A stretch of DNA of 64,000 bases from Mycolicibacterium setense (GTDB lineage Bacteria > Actinomycetota > Actinomycetes > Mycobacteriales > Mycobacteriaceae). The notes under the pieces were generated by a model. It saw nothing but the letters and a program-made list of their open reading frames with translations, did no database searches and was not told the origin of the DNA. Shown piece after piece: positions 26,397 to 34,934 of this stretch (within the stretch, counting starts at the first letter, position 1; every line of letters starts with the position of its first letter). The stretch is taken from the NCBI RefSeq assembly GCF_000805385.1, contig NZ_JTJW01000008.1, positions 496,001 through 560,000 on the forward strand, given 5' to 3'. Both the position numbers and the translations under genes were made by a program.

Positions 26397-26413
26397 CTAG
26401 ACACTATGTCTAG
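26397..26413. promoter_or_regulatory. Palindromic operator between P450 and TetR genes
   Basis: CTAGACA-CTA-TGTCTAG, a perfect 7-bp inverted repeat with a 3-nt spacer, is centred in the 66-nt divergent spacer. It would cover the -35 regions of both promoters, the classic layout of a TetR repressor controlling itself and its neighbour. Confidence 0.75.
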
Positions 26414-26434
26414 TCAAGGTGTGACGAATGCAGA

Positions 26435-26440
26435 TAGGCT
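26435..26440 (+). promoter_or_regulatory. -10 element for TetR gene, leaderless spacing
   Basis: TAGGCT ends 6 nt before the ATG at 26447; no ribosome-binding site is present. Confidence 0.5.
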
Positions 26441-26446
26441 GCGTTC

Positions 26447-27082
26447 ATGGCATCGGTAACGCGAAAGCCGCAGGCCAACCGGACGGAACGCCGCGAGCGG
26501 ATCGAACGGCAACTGCTCGACGCCACTGACCGGTTGATGGCAGATGGCACCAGCTTCACCGAACTCAGCGTCGACAAGCTGGCCACCGAGGCCGGAATCT
26601 CCCGGGCCAGTTTCTACATATATTTCGAGGACAAGGGCCATCTGCTGCGCCGACTGGCCACGCAGGTATTCGGCGATCTCAGCGACGCCGCCCAGCAGTG
26701 GTGGGGCGTCGCATCCCGGCGCGACCCCGCCGACGTCCACACCGCCATGTCAGGCATCATCGCCAGCTACCGGCGACATCAGCCGGTGTTGATCGCGCTG
26801 AACGAGATGTCAGCCTACGACCCACTTGTCGGACAGACCTATCGCGAGCTGCTCGCCGGAATCTCCGACCGACTCACCCGGGTGATCGAGGACGGCCACG
26901 CCAATGGGTCGATCCGGTCACGATTGCCTGCGGCTGTCACCGCGAGCACTCTGACCTGGATGGTGGAGCGGACCTGTCACCAGAATCTGCCGTCCCAGCC
27001 GCCGTCCTATGACGCCGAGCTGGCCGAGACGCTCACTGAAATAATCTGGGGCGCACTCTATCTGGAGTCCTCACCCCGGTGA
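26447..27082 (+). CDS. TetR/AcrR family transcriptional regulator
   Basis: 211 residues. N-terminal helix-turn-helix: RERIERQLLDATDRLMADGTSFTELSVDKLATEAGISRASFYIYFEDKGHLL. The C-terminal ligand domain is of the KstR2/mycobacterial type (RHQPVLIALNEMSAYDPLVGQTYREL). Likely represses itself and the divergent P450 through the palindrome at 26397-26413; the inducer is unknown. Convergent with proB. Confidence 0.93.
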   Translation: MASVTRKPQANRTERRERIERQLLDATDRLMADGTSFTELSVDKLATEAGISRASFYIYFEDKGHLLRRLATQVFGDLSDAAQQWWGVASRRDPADVHTAMSGIIASYRRHQPVLIALNEMSAYDPLVGQTYRELLAGISDRLTRVIEDGHANGSIRSRLPAAVTASTLTWMVERTCHQNLPSQPPSYDAELAETLTEIIWGALYLESSPR

Positions 27083-27129
27083 TTTGTGGAGTTATGACCG
27101 TGCTCGGGACGGCTGAAACTCCTCAAATC
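27081..27129. terminator. Bidirectional terminator between TetR gene and proB
   Basis: GATTTG-t-GGAGTT (27081-27093) pairs with AACTCC-t-CAAATC (27117-27129), interrupted by one mismatch, with a further CCGT/ACGG stem inside the loop. It fills the whole gap between the two stop codons. Confidence 0.7.
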
Positions 27130-27130
27130 G

Positions 27131-28264
27131 CTAGGTGGCGACCAGATCGTCGGCGTGCACCGCGGGGCGGCGCAGCTCTGCCGGCAGGTCGGGCGTCGAG
27201 CGGCCGATGATCGCAGCCAACTCCGACGCCTCGTAGGCCACCACGCCCCGCGCGACCGTCCGCCCGTCGAGCGCCCGCAGATCCACCACGTCCCCACCGT
27301 GGAATTGACCGGTGACTGCAGTGATCCCGGCGGGCAGCAGCGAGCGCCGTTGCTTGACGACCGCACGTACCGCGCCGTCGTCGAGCGTCAACGCCCCGTG
27401 CGACTCCGCGGCGTGGCGCACCCAGAACCGCCGCGCTGACATCCGCTCCGGCCGCGGCGCGAACACCGTGCCCACCGAGGCATCGCTGAGTGCGGCAGCC
27501 GCATCGGCCGCGGCCGCCAACAGCACGGGCACCCCGGCGTCGGCGGCCAGAAGCGCAGAGGACAGCTTCGAGGCCATGCCACCGGTGCCCAAGTTGCTAC
27601 CTCCGCCGGCCACCACGCCGTCGAGATCCCCGCGCGCGGCGACCTCAGGGATGAAGCGGGCCGGGTTGTCCGAGGGCGCTTTCCGCGGGTCACCGTCGTA
27701 GAGGCCATCGATGTCGGACAGCAGGATCAGGGCGTCGGCGCCCACCAACTGGGCCACCAGCGCCGAGAGCCGGTCGTTGTCACCGAATCTGATCTCGTTG
27801 GTGGCCACGGTGTCGTTCTCGTTGACGATCGCGACCGCGTGCAGGGCACGCAACCGGTCCAGCGTGCGCTGGGCGTTGTTGTGCTGCACCCGCATCGCGA
27901 TGTCCTGGGCCGTCAACAGCACCTGCCCGACGGTGCGGCTGTACACCGCGAACGCCGAACTCCAGGCGTTGACCAGGGCCACCTGTCCGACGCTGGCCGC
28001 CGCCTGCTTGGTGGCCAGATCCGTTGGGCGCTTGGTCAGTCCGAGGGGTTCGATACCGGCGGCGATGGCACCGGACGAGACGATCACCAGATCGGAGCCG
28101 GCTTTCATGCGACCTTCGATGGCCTCCACCAGCACGGCGAGCCGGCCGGCGTCGAACACACCGGACGGAGTGGTGAGCGCAGTGGTGCCGATCTTGACGA
28201 CGACCCTGCGTGCCGTGCGAATCGCGTCGCGATGTGCCGAGTGCGCAGACTCCACGCTCGTCAC
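27131..28264 (-). CDS. proB: Glutamate 5-kinase
   Basis: 377 residues (Rv2439c has 376). An amino-acid kinase domain (RRVVVKIGTTALT, VIVSSGAIAAG, IVNENDTVATNEIRFGDNDRLSALVA, GTGGMASKL) is followed by a C-terminal PUA domain from about residue 285. First step of proline synthesis, feedback-inhibited by proline in the family. GTG 28264 overlaps the obgE stop by 4 nt (GTGA), so it is coupled to obgE. Confidence 0.97.
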   Translation of the reverse strand: MTSVESAHSAHRDAIRTARRVVVKIGTTALTTPSGVFDAGRLAVLVEAIEGRMKAGSDLVIVSSGAIAAGIEPLGLTKRPTDLATKQAAASVGQVALVNAWSSAFAVYSRTVGQVLLTAQDIAMRVQHNNAQRTLDRLRALHAVAIVNENDTVATNEIRFGDNDRLSALVAQLVGADALILLSDIDGLYDGDPRKAPSDNPARFIPEVAARGDLDGVVAGGGSNLGTGGMASKLSSALLAADAGVPVLLAAAADAAAALSDASVGTVFAPRPERMSARRFWVRHAAESHGALTLDDGAVRAVVKQRRSLLPAGITAVTGQFHGGDVVDLRALDGRTVARGVVAYEASELAAIIGRSTPDLPAELRRPAVHADDLVAT

Positions 28265-29709
28265 TCGTCTTCACTCCCCGGGTGGCGGCGCTCCTTCCGC
28301 GCAGCCTTGCGTTCGGCGGCCCCGATACGGTCGATCTGCTCGAGCCGGATGTCAGTGCCTCGCCCGGTCAACGGCATGTCCACACCGGCGGGAGTCTGCG
28401 GCTCCCAATCGAAGGTCATGTCGCCGATGGTCACCGCACAGCCGGGCTTGGCGCCCTTCTTCCACAGCGCGTCCTCGACACCCAACCGCGCCAACCGGTC
28501 ACCGAGATAACCGACGGCCTCGTCGTTGTCGAAGTTGGTCTGGGCGATCCAGCGCTCGGGACGGGTACCACGCACCAAAAATCCACCGTATCCGTCCGAC
28601 TCCACGGTGAAGCCGCTCTCGTCGACGGCGATCGGCCGGATCACCGGACGCCTCGGCACCACCGCAGGCTGTGCGTCGCGGTAGGCCTTCACCATCTCCC
28701 ACAACGCAAAGATCAAGGGGCGCAGGCCATCACGGCTCACCGTCGAGATCTCGTACACCGGCCAACCGAACTGCGAGGCCACCTCTTCCCGCACGAAGTC
28801 GGCCAACTCGCGGGCATCGGGAACGTCGATCTTGTTGAGCACCACCGCACGCGGCCGTGACGCCAGGTCGCCCAGCGTGGAATCGCCCTGCAGAGTCGGC
28901 GTGTAGGCGGCCAGCTCGGCCTCCAGCGCCTCGATATCGGAGATCGGGTCACGCCCCGGCTCCATGGTGGCGCAGTCCACGACATGCACCAGCACCGCGC
29001 AGCGCTCAAGGTGCCGCAGGAATTCCAGGCCGAGACCCCGGCCCTCGGACGCTCCGGGGATCAGACCGGGGACGTCGGCGACCGTGAAGGTGTTGTCTCC
29101 CGCCGACACCACGCCCAGGTTGGGCACCAGAGTGGTGAACGGATAGTCGGCGATCTTGGGCTTGGCCGCCGAGATGGTCGACACCAGGGAAGATTTGCCC
29201 GCCGAGGGGAAGCCGATCAGGCCCACATCGGCGACGGTCTTGAGTTCCAGCGTGAGGTCACGCGACTGGCCCTTCTCGCCCAGCAGGGCGAAGCCCGGGG
29301 CCTTACGGGCCCGCGAAGCCAGGGCCGCGTTACCGAGACCGCCGCGACCACCTTGTGCGGCTTCGAAGCGGGTGCCGGCACCGACCATGTCGGCCAGCAT
29401 GCGGCCGTTCTCGTCGAGCACCACCGTGCCATCCGGCACGCGCACGATCAGGTCATCGCCTGCGGCGCCGTCACGGTTGCTGCCCGCGCCCTGCTTACCC
29501 GAGGGTGCGACGACATGGGGATGGAAGTGGAAGTCCAGCAGGGTGTGAACCTGCGGATCAACGACGAGCACGATGCTGCCGCCACGACCGCCGTTGCCGC
29601 CGTCAGGCCCGCCGAGGGGTTTGAATTTCTCGCGGTGCACCGACGCGCAGCCGTGGCCGCCGCTACCTGCACTCGCATGGATGACGACGCGGTCTACAAA
29701 CCGGGGCAT
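28261..29709 (-). CDS. obgE: GTPase ObgE/CgtA
   Basis: 482 residues (Rv2440c has 479). An N-terminal glycine-rich Obg fold (GGPDGGNGGRGGSIVLVVD) is followed by the G domain: G1 GFPSAGKSS at residues 166-174, G3 DVPGLIPGASEGRGLG, G4 NKIDVPDA. A C-terminal OCT domain ends in a charged tail. Acts in 50S assembly and stress control. GAGAGGA precedes the ATG at 29709. The order rplU-rpmA-obgE-proB is conserved widely. Confidence 0.98.
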   Translation of the reverse strand: MPRFVDRVVIHASAGSGGHGCASVHREKFKPLGGPDGGNGGRGGSIVLVVDPQVHTLLDFHFHPHVVAPSGKQGAGSNRDGAAGDDLIVRVPDGTVVLDENGRMLADMVGAGTRFEAAQGGRGGLGNAALASRARKAPGFALLGEKGQSRDLTLELKTVADVGLIGFPSAGKSSLVSTISAAKPKIADYPFTTLVPNLGVVSAGDNTFTVADVPGLIPGASEGRGLGLEFLRHLERCAVLVHVVDCATMEPGRDPISDIEALEAELAAYTPTLQGDSTLGDLASRPRAVVLNKIDVPDARELADFVREEVASQFGWPVYEISTVSRDGLRPLIFALWEMVKAYRDAQPAVVPRRPVIRPIAVDESGFTVESDGYGGFLVRGTRPERWIAQTNFDNDEAVGYLGDRLARLGVEDALWKKGAKPGCAVTIGDMTFDWEPQTPAGVDMPLTGRGTDIRLEQIDRIGAAERKAARKERRHPGSEDE

Positions 29710-29788
29710 CGGACATCCTCTCCGTCGAATGTGAAGCTATCGCGAAAGTTCCTTCGAGACCTCGCAGCTGCTTCACATTCGCGGAGAA

Positions 29789-29868
29789 TCCTCGCGCAAG
29801 CGCTCGGTTGAACTTCGGCTCCTCGCGCAAGCGCTCGGTTGAACTTCGGCTCCTCGCGCAAGCGCTCG
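29789..29868. repeat. 31-bp tandem repeat (about 2.6 copies)
   Basis: Identical units start at 29789 and 29820, and a partial third starts at 29851. Each begins TCCTCGCGCAAGCGCTCG and continues with GTTGAACTTCGGC. It lies between rpmA and obgE, in the transcribed spacer of the operon. Confidence 0.85.
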
Positions 29869-29880
29869 TCAGCGAAAGTC

Positions 29881-30147
29881 TCAGGCCTCCGGGCGCGGCA
29901 CGGGAACAATGTTCACGTGCTTGCGGCCACGCTTGGAACCGAACTCCACCGAGCCGGGGGCCAGCGCGAACAGCGTGTCGTCGCCGCCACGGCCGACGTT
30001 GACGCCGGGGTGGAAGTGCGTGCCGCGCTGACGGACGAGGATCTCGCCGGCCTTGACGACCTGACCACCGAAACGCTTGACGCCGAGCCGCTGTGCTGCG
30101 GACTCACGACCGTTGCGCGAGCTGGAAGCGCCCTTCTTGTGTGCCAT
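29881..30147 (-). CDS. rpmA: 50S ribosomal protein L27
   Basis: 88 residues starting MAHKKGASSSRNGRESAAQRLGVKRFGGQ, the typical bL27 N-terminus that reaches the peptidyl-transferase centre. No N-terminal cleavage extension of the Firmicutes type is present. It starts 15 nt after rplU. Confidence 0.98.
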   Translation of the reverse strand: MAHKKGASSSRNGRESAAQRLGVKRFGGQVVKAGEILVRQRGTHFHPGVNVGRGGDDTLFALAPGSVEFGSKRGRKHVNIVPVPRPEA

Positions 30148-30162
30148 TAGTTCGCTCCCTCG

Positions 30163-30474
30163 CTACTTGATGCCAGTGACCTTGAGCACGGTCAGCTGCT
30201 GACGGTGCCCCTGGCGCTTGTGGTAACCGGTCTTGTTCTTGAACTTGTGGATGCGGATCTTGGGACCCTTGGTGTGCTCCAGCACCTCGCCGGTCACGGC
30301 GACCTTGGCCAGGTCATCGGCCTTGCTGGTGACCTTGGCACCGTCGACCACCAGGGCGACGGGCAGCGACACCGACGCGCCCGGCTCGGATTCGAGCTTC
30401 TCAACCTTCACCACGTCACCGACGGCAACCTTGTACTGCTTGCCGCCGGTCTTGACGATTGCGTATGTCGCCAT
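30163..30474 (-). CDS. rplU: 50S ribosomal protein L21
   Basis: 103 residues, MATYAIVKTGGKQYKVAVGDVVKVEKLE … KKRQGHRQQLTVLKVTGI type ending (here KRQGHRQQLTVLKVTGIK). Binds 23S rRNA. First gene of rplU-rpmA-obgE-proB; the promoter must lie in the 176-nt gap to rne. Confidence 0.98.
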   Translation of the reverse strand: MATYAIVKTGGKQYKVAVGDVVKVEKLESEPGASVSLPVALVVDGAKVTSKADDLAKVAVTGEVLEHTKGPKIRIHKFKNKTGYHKRQGHRQQLTVLKVTGIK

Positions 30475-30650
30475 CGTGTCCTCTGCTCTGCTGCTCTCTG
30501 CGGGCGCGCGCTACCGGTCGGTGCGTGCGCGGGTCTTGGGTGGCGGGATGCCCCGCCGTCACCGGCCTGAACTACAGGCTCTGGAGACAACTGGTCAAGG
30601 GTACTTGACCAGCGGGTAGAGGGTCAAACCGCCCGGAAGCCGCCCATCTT

Positions 30651-33600
30651 CTACTCATGGACGGGCGGTCCCGCGGGCCTGGCTGCGGCCCGCCGACGGA
30701 CCCGGCCACGGCTGGGCGGCGTCACCACGACGGTCACCGGAGGCTCGTAGCTGTCCTCGTCCGAATCGTCATCCGATTCGTCGTCGTCATCAGAGTCATC
30801 GTCGTCGGAGTCATCATCGGCATCGGAGTCATCGATGTCGTCCAGGTCGTCGTCTTCGTCGTCCGCATCGAGATCATCGTCGTCGAGGTCGATCTCATCC
30901 TCGTCGGATTCGTCTTCCGGCTCGGTGTCGTCTTCGGACTCCTCGACATCCTGCTCGTCGAACTCGCCTTCGGGTGCCTCATCGGACACCGCGGCACGCT
31001 CCGGCGCGCCCTGCTCGTCGTCTTCGGCTTCGTGCGCACGACCGACAGAATGCTCGTGTTCGTCGAAGTCCTCGTCGCCTTCGTGATCCTCGTGGTCGCG
31101 ACCGTTCGCCGCGGCCATCGCCTTGAACATCGGATGCTCGGCGGCGGCATGTGCCGGCACCTTGGGAATCTGAACCTCTTCGGGCTCGGGACGGGCATTG
31201 CCCTTCTTGCCCCGCTTGCTGCGGCGACCGCTGCCGCTGCCGCCGTTCGAATCGGCCTTGCGTCCGCCCCCGCTCGACGACGCGGTGTCGACCGGGTCGC
31301 CGTGCAGCACGATGCCGCGGCCCGCGCAGTGGGTGCACGTCGTCGAGAACGCCTCGACCAGACCGGTTCCCAACTTCTTCCGGGTCAGCTGCACGAGGCC
31401 CAGCGACGTCACCTCGGAAACCTGGTGGCGGGTACGGTCACGGCCCAGCGCCTCGGTCAACCTGCGCAGCACCAGATCACGGTTCGATTCGAGCACCATG
31501 TCGATGAAGTCGATGACCACGATGCCGCCGATGTCGCGCAACCGGAGCTGCCGGACGATCTCCTCGGCGGCTTCCAGGTTGTTGCGGGTCACGGTCTGCT
31601 CGAGGTTGCCGCCGGCGCCGGTGAACTTGCCGGTGTTGACGTCGACGACGGTCATCGCCTCGGTGCGGTCGATGACCAGGGTTCCGCCCGAGGGCAGCCA
31701 CACCTTGCGATCCATCGCCTTGGCCAGCTGCTCTTCGATGCGGTGCACGGCGAAAACGTCGGGAGCGTCGGCGCCACCGGCGGGTTCGTACTTGGTGAGC
31801 CGCCCCACCAGGTCCGGAGCAACGGTGTGGACGTAGGAGTTGATCGTCTCCCAGGCATCGTCGCCGGAGACGATCAGGCCCGAGAAGTCCTCGTTGAACA
31901 GGTCGCGGATGACCTTGACCAGCACATCGGGCTCTTCGTAGAGCGCGACGGCGGCGCCGGCCTTCTTGGCGGTGACCTCGGCGGACTTGGCCTCGATCTC
32001 GGTCCAGCGCTGCTGCAGCCGCTCGACGTCGGAGCGGATGTCCTCTTCTTTGACGCCCTCGGAGGCGGTGCGGATGATCACGCCCGCATCGGCAGGTACG
32101 ACCTCTTTGAGAATCTCCTTGAGCCGCTGGCGTTCGGTGTCGGGCAGCTTGCGGCTGATCCCGGTCGACGACGCGCCGGGGACGTAGACCAGGTAGCGGC
32201 CGGCCAGCGACACCTGCGTGGTGAGTCGAGCACCCTTGTGCCCCACCGGATCCTTGCTGACCTGGACCAACACATAGTCGCCCGGCTTGAGGGCCTGCTC
32301 GATCTTGCGGTTGGACCCGCCGAGACCGGCGGCCTCCCAGTTCACCTCGCCTGCGTAGAGCACGCCGTTGCGGCCACGGCCGATGTCGACGAACGCGGCC
32401 TCCATGGAAGGCAGCACGTTCTGCACGATGCCCAGGTAGATGTTGCCGACCAAAGACGCCGAAGCGGCAGAGGTCACGAAGTGCTCCACGACCACGCCGT
32501 CTTCCAGCACCGCGATCTGGGTGTAGCGGGCGCCTTCGTGCGGGGGCTCGGTGCGTACCTTGTCGCGCACGATCATCGTGCGTTCGACGGCCTCGCGGCG
32601 GGCCAGGAACTCCGCCTCGCTCAGGATCGGGGGGCGGCGACGGCCGGCGTCGCGGCCGTCGCGGCGGCGCTGACGCTTGGCCTCCAGACGGGTCGATCCG
32701 CTGATCCCCTGGATCTCCGAATCATCGCTGCTCTTGCCCGATCGCTCGGCGCGCGGCGCGCGCTCGTGAACGACGGTGTTGGGCGGGTCGTCGGGAGAAG
32801 CCGCGTCGTCGTTGTCGCCGGAGCCGGACTTACGCCTGCGGCGACGACGCCGACGGCGGGTGCTGCCGTCGCTGCCTGTGGAGTCCTCGTCGTTGCCCTC
32901 GTCCGACTCGTCGGAGTCCTCATCGGAATCCTGGTCCGACTCGTTCTGGTCGTCGGGGGTGTCGGAATCCGGGCCCGAAGCCGCGCCGGATTCGAACCCG
33001 TTGTCGTCCGCCTGCTCACCGCGGCCACGACCACGGCCCCGACGGCCCCGGCGGCGCCGGCGCGCGGCGGGACGATCCGCCTGCTCGTCGTCCGTCTCGG
33101 AGTCGGCATCGCCGGTGTCGCCGTCTTCTTCGTCTTCGTCGTCGTCATCCTCGTCGACGTGCACTTGCACGAAGCTGACGGGCTGGGGCGCGACGAACAG
33201 CGGCAGGTAATCGGCGCGTTCGGCGTGGGGCTCACGGGCCGGGGGGATGTTCGCCGTCTCGAGGATCAACCGCGACTCGGGCTCATCGCCGACCAGGACG
33301 GCGTCGGCCTCCGCCTGCGCCTGCGCAGTGGGCTCGGCGGTGGGCTCGGCATCGGGCCGGACGGATTCGGTGACGGTCACGGCGACCGCCTCGACCTGTA
33401 CCGGTTCTGCCTGCGCTGCCTCTGCCTGCTCGGCGGCCGCCGCGGTGGCCGCTTCGGTGGCCACTTCAACAGCTGCTTCAGTGGCCGCCGCTTCGGTCGA
33501 ACCGACGGCGAGCGCCTCACGGACCCGCTCGGCGTCGACCTTGTCGATGGTGGAGTGCGCACTGCGCTGACGCCCGTCGAACTCGGCAAGGGCATCGAGC

Positions 33601-33719
33601 ACGCGCCTGCTGGTGGTGCCGAGTACCCGCGCCAGGGAGTGGACTCTCAGCCGCTCGGGCAGTCCCTCCTGTTGCGGAGTCTGGGTTGATAGGTCGTCAT
33701 TCTGGGCATCTTCGGCCAC
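30651..33719 (-). CDS. rne: Ribonuclease E/G
   Basis: 1022 residues. The catalytic core (about residues 350-810) contains the S1 domain (GNIYLGIVQNVLPSMEAAFVDIGRGRNGVLY), the DNase I-like catalytic region (TVVDVNTGKFTG and VVIDFIDM, about residue 736) and the zinc-link CTHCAGRG (about 796). Long, disordered N- and C-terminal arms surround it, both extremely rich in Asp/Glu and Arg patches; this mycobacterial layout differs from E. coli, where only the C-terminus is extended. Initiates mRNA decay and rRNA processing. GTG start with AGGAG 8 nt upstream. Confidence 0.97.
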   Translation of the reverse strand: MAEDAQNDDLSTQTPQQEGLPERLRVHSLARVLGTTSRRVLDALAEFDGRQRSAHSTIDKVDAERVREALAVGSTEAAATEAAVEVATEAATAAAAEQAEAAQAEPVQVEAVAVTVTESVRPDAEPTAEPTAQAQAEADAVLVGDEPESRLILETANIPPAREPHAERADYLPLFVAPQPVSFVQVHVDEDDDDEDEEDGDTGDADSETDDEQADRPAARRRRRGRRGRGRGRGEQADDNGFESGAASGPDSDTPDDQNESDQDSDEDSDESDEGNDEDSTGSDGSTRRRRRRRRRKSGSGDNDDAASPDDPPNTVVHERAPRAERSGKSSDDSEIQGISGSTRLEAKRQRRRDGRDAGRRRPPILSEAEFLARREAVERTMIVRDKVRTEPPHEGARYTQIAVLEDGVVVEHFVTSAASASLVGNIYLGIVQNVLPSMEAAFVDIGRGRNGVLYAGEVNWEAAGLGGSNRKIEQALKPGDYVLVQVSKDPVGHKGARLTTQVSLAGRYLVYVPGASSTGISRKLPDTERQRLKEILKEVVPADAGVIIRTASEGVKEEDIRSDVERLQQRWTEIEAKSAEVTAKKAGAAVALYEEPDVLVKVIRDLFNEDFSGLIVSGDDAWETINSYVHTVAPDLVGRLTKYEPAGGADAPDVFAVHRIEEQLAKAMDRKVWLPSGGTLVIDRTEAMTVVDVNTGKFTGAGGNLEQTVTRNNLEAAEEIVRQLRLRDIGGIVVIDFIDMVLESNRDLVLRRLTEALGRDRTRHQVSEVTSLGLVQLTRKKLGTGLVEAFSTTCTHCAGRGIVLHGDPVDTASSSGGGRKADSNGGSGSGRRSKRGKKGNARPEPEEVQIPKVPAHAAAEHPMFKAMAAANGRDHEDHEGDEDFDEHEHSVGRAHEAEDDEQGAPERAAVSDEAPEGEFDEQDVEESEDDTEPEDESDEDEIDLDDDDLDADDEDDDLDDIDDSDADDDSDDDDSDDDDESDDDSDEDSYEPPVTVVVTPPSRGRVRRRAAARPAGPPVHE

Positions 33720-34007
33720 GAATTCTCCTCAAGCCCCCGGGCGCGTCTAAACGACGCGGCCACGCGAGGGCTTCCGCTATTGGCCCGGGCACTTTCCCCG
33801 GACTTGTTGTGGTCTCGCTCCGGGCGGTTCGCTACGGAACCCACCCGGTGCCTGGCTGAATGATGGCTGGACGGCCCGCGCCGCACCGGATTGCGGTGGT
33901 CGCGCTCGTCGAAGTCTTCATTCGGGTGTTCAGCCTCGGTTGAGGCCGGCTACCCGCACCCAGTATCCCACATCACTGACGCGGTACTGACCAGACTGCG
34001 AGAAGGT
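33720..34007 (-). other. rne leader/promoter region
   Basis: 288 nt between ndk and rne with no gene. It must hold the rne promoter and probably a long 5' leader. RNase E leaders are often autoregulatory, but I see no defined element beyond short GC hairpins. Confidence 0.35.
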
Positions 34008-34430
34008 TTATCGAGAAGAGGCTTCGCCAGGGAACCACAGGGCGATCTCGCGAGCCGCCGACTCGGGCGAGTCGGATCCGTGCACGAGGTTGTCCTGTGT
34101 GACAAGCGCCAGGTCACCACGGATGGTGCCGGGCACAGCCTTCTCCACCGGGTCGGTGCCTCCGGCGATCTGCCGGAACGCCGCGATGGCGCGCGGGCCT
34201 TCCACGATGGCGGCGACCACGGGTCCGGAGGTGATGAACTCCAGCAGCGAATCGAAGAACGGCTTGCCGTCATGCTCGGCGTAGTGCTGCCGGGCCAGCT
34301 CTTCGCTGACGTTCTTGAGTTCGAGCGCCGCCAGGGTCAGGCCCTTGCGCTCGATCCGGCCGAGGATCTCCCCGACCAGGTGGCGCTGCACGCCGTCGGG
34401 CTTGATCAACACAAGGGTCTGCTCAGTCAC
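34008..34430 (-). CDS. ndk: Nucleoside diphosphate kinase
   Basis: 140 residues (M. tuberculosis 136). (M)TEQTLVLIKPDGVQRHLVGEIL at the N-terminus; the phosphorylated histidine is in DNLVHGSDSPESAAREI. Balances NTP pools. GTG 34430 is the conserved start; an extension to 34460 is not. Confidence 0.97.
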   Translation of the reverse strand: MTEQTLVLIKPDGVQRHLVGEILGRIERKGLTLAALELKNVSEELARQHYAEHDGKPFFDSLLEFITSGPVVAAIVEGPRAIAAFRQIAGGTDPVEKAVPGTIRGDLALVTQDNLVHGSDSPESAAREIALWFPGEASSR

Positions 34431-34514
34431 GGCTGAGAGCGTACCGGTCGGTAACAGCACCGCGCGATGGCGGTCCCCCCACAGCGCCTGCGACGTGAGC
34501 GGGCTACCGCCCAG

Positions 34515-34934
34515 CTATTCGCCTGCCGCTTGCTGCCCCGGCAGCAGGCCACGATCCTGCCGGCGTTTGACCTCGCGGCGCAGGTACACGATCAGTAGCC
34601 AGACCACGGCGAAGATGACGCCGATGAAACCGATCGCCCCATGGATGACCGCACCGGCGATCACGACCAATTGGATGCCCAGGTTCGCCCAGATGGCCCA
34701 GGGCCGGCCCTGCAGCCCCGACATCAGGATCAACACGATGGCCAGTCCGACGACGAACCCGCCCGACGTCCAGGTCAGGCCGGCAGCGCTGGTGGCCACC
34801 ACCGGAAGGGCCAGCAGCACGACGATCGCTTCCAGGATCAGTGTCCCGGCCATCACCCCGCGGAAGCTCTTCCACGGGTCCGGCGGTGCCGGCTTGTCGT
34901 TCGGCGTCTGGTCACCAGAGGTCTGATCGCTCAC
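34515..34934 (-). CDS. DUF4233 membrane protein
   Basis: 139 residues with three to four membrane segments (GTLILEAIVVLLALPVVA, FVVGLAIVLILMSGL, IQLVVIAGAVIHGAIGFIGVIFAVVWLLIVYL) and a basic C-terminal tail. Homologue of Rv2446c. The function is unknown. Its start overlaps the folC stop by 4 nt, and this folC neighbour is conserved in mycobacteria. Confidence 0.93.
   Translation of the reverse strand: MSDQTSGDQTPNDKPAPPDPWKSFRGVMAGTLILEAIVVLLALPVVATSAAGLTWTSGGFVVGLAIVLILMSGLQGRPWAIWANLGIQLVVIAGAVIHGAIGFIGVIFAVVWLLIVYLRREVKRRQDRGLLPGQQAAGE

Noticed and set aside
29789..29868. Possible CRISPR array
   Set aside because: The units are directly adjacent with no spacers and there are no cas genes in the window. 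It is a tandem repeat.
30657..33689. Open frame of about 1010 codons on the plus strand opposite rne
   Set aside because: Its product is low-complexity Val/Gly/Arg-rich sequence mirroring the acidic and biased codons of rne. It has no domain or ribosome-binding site, so it is a high-GC shadow.
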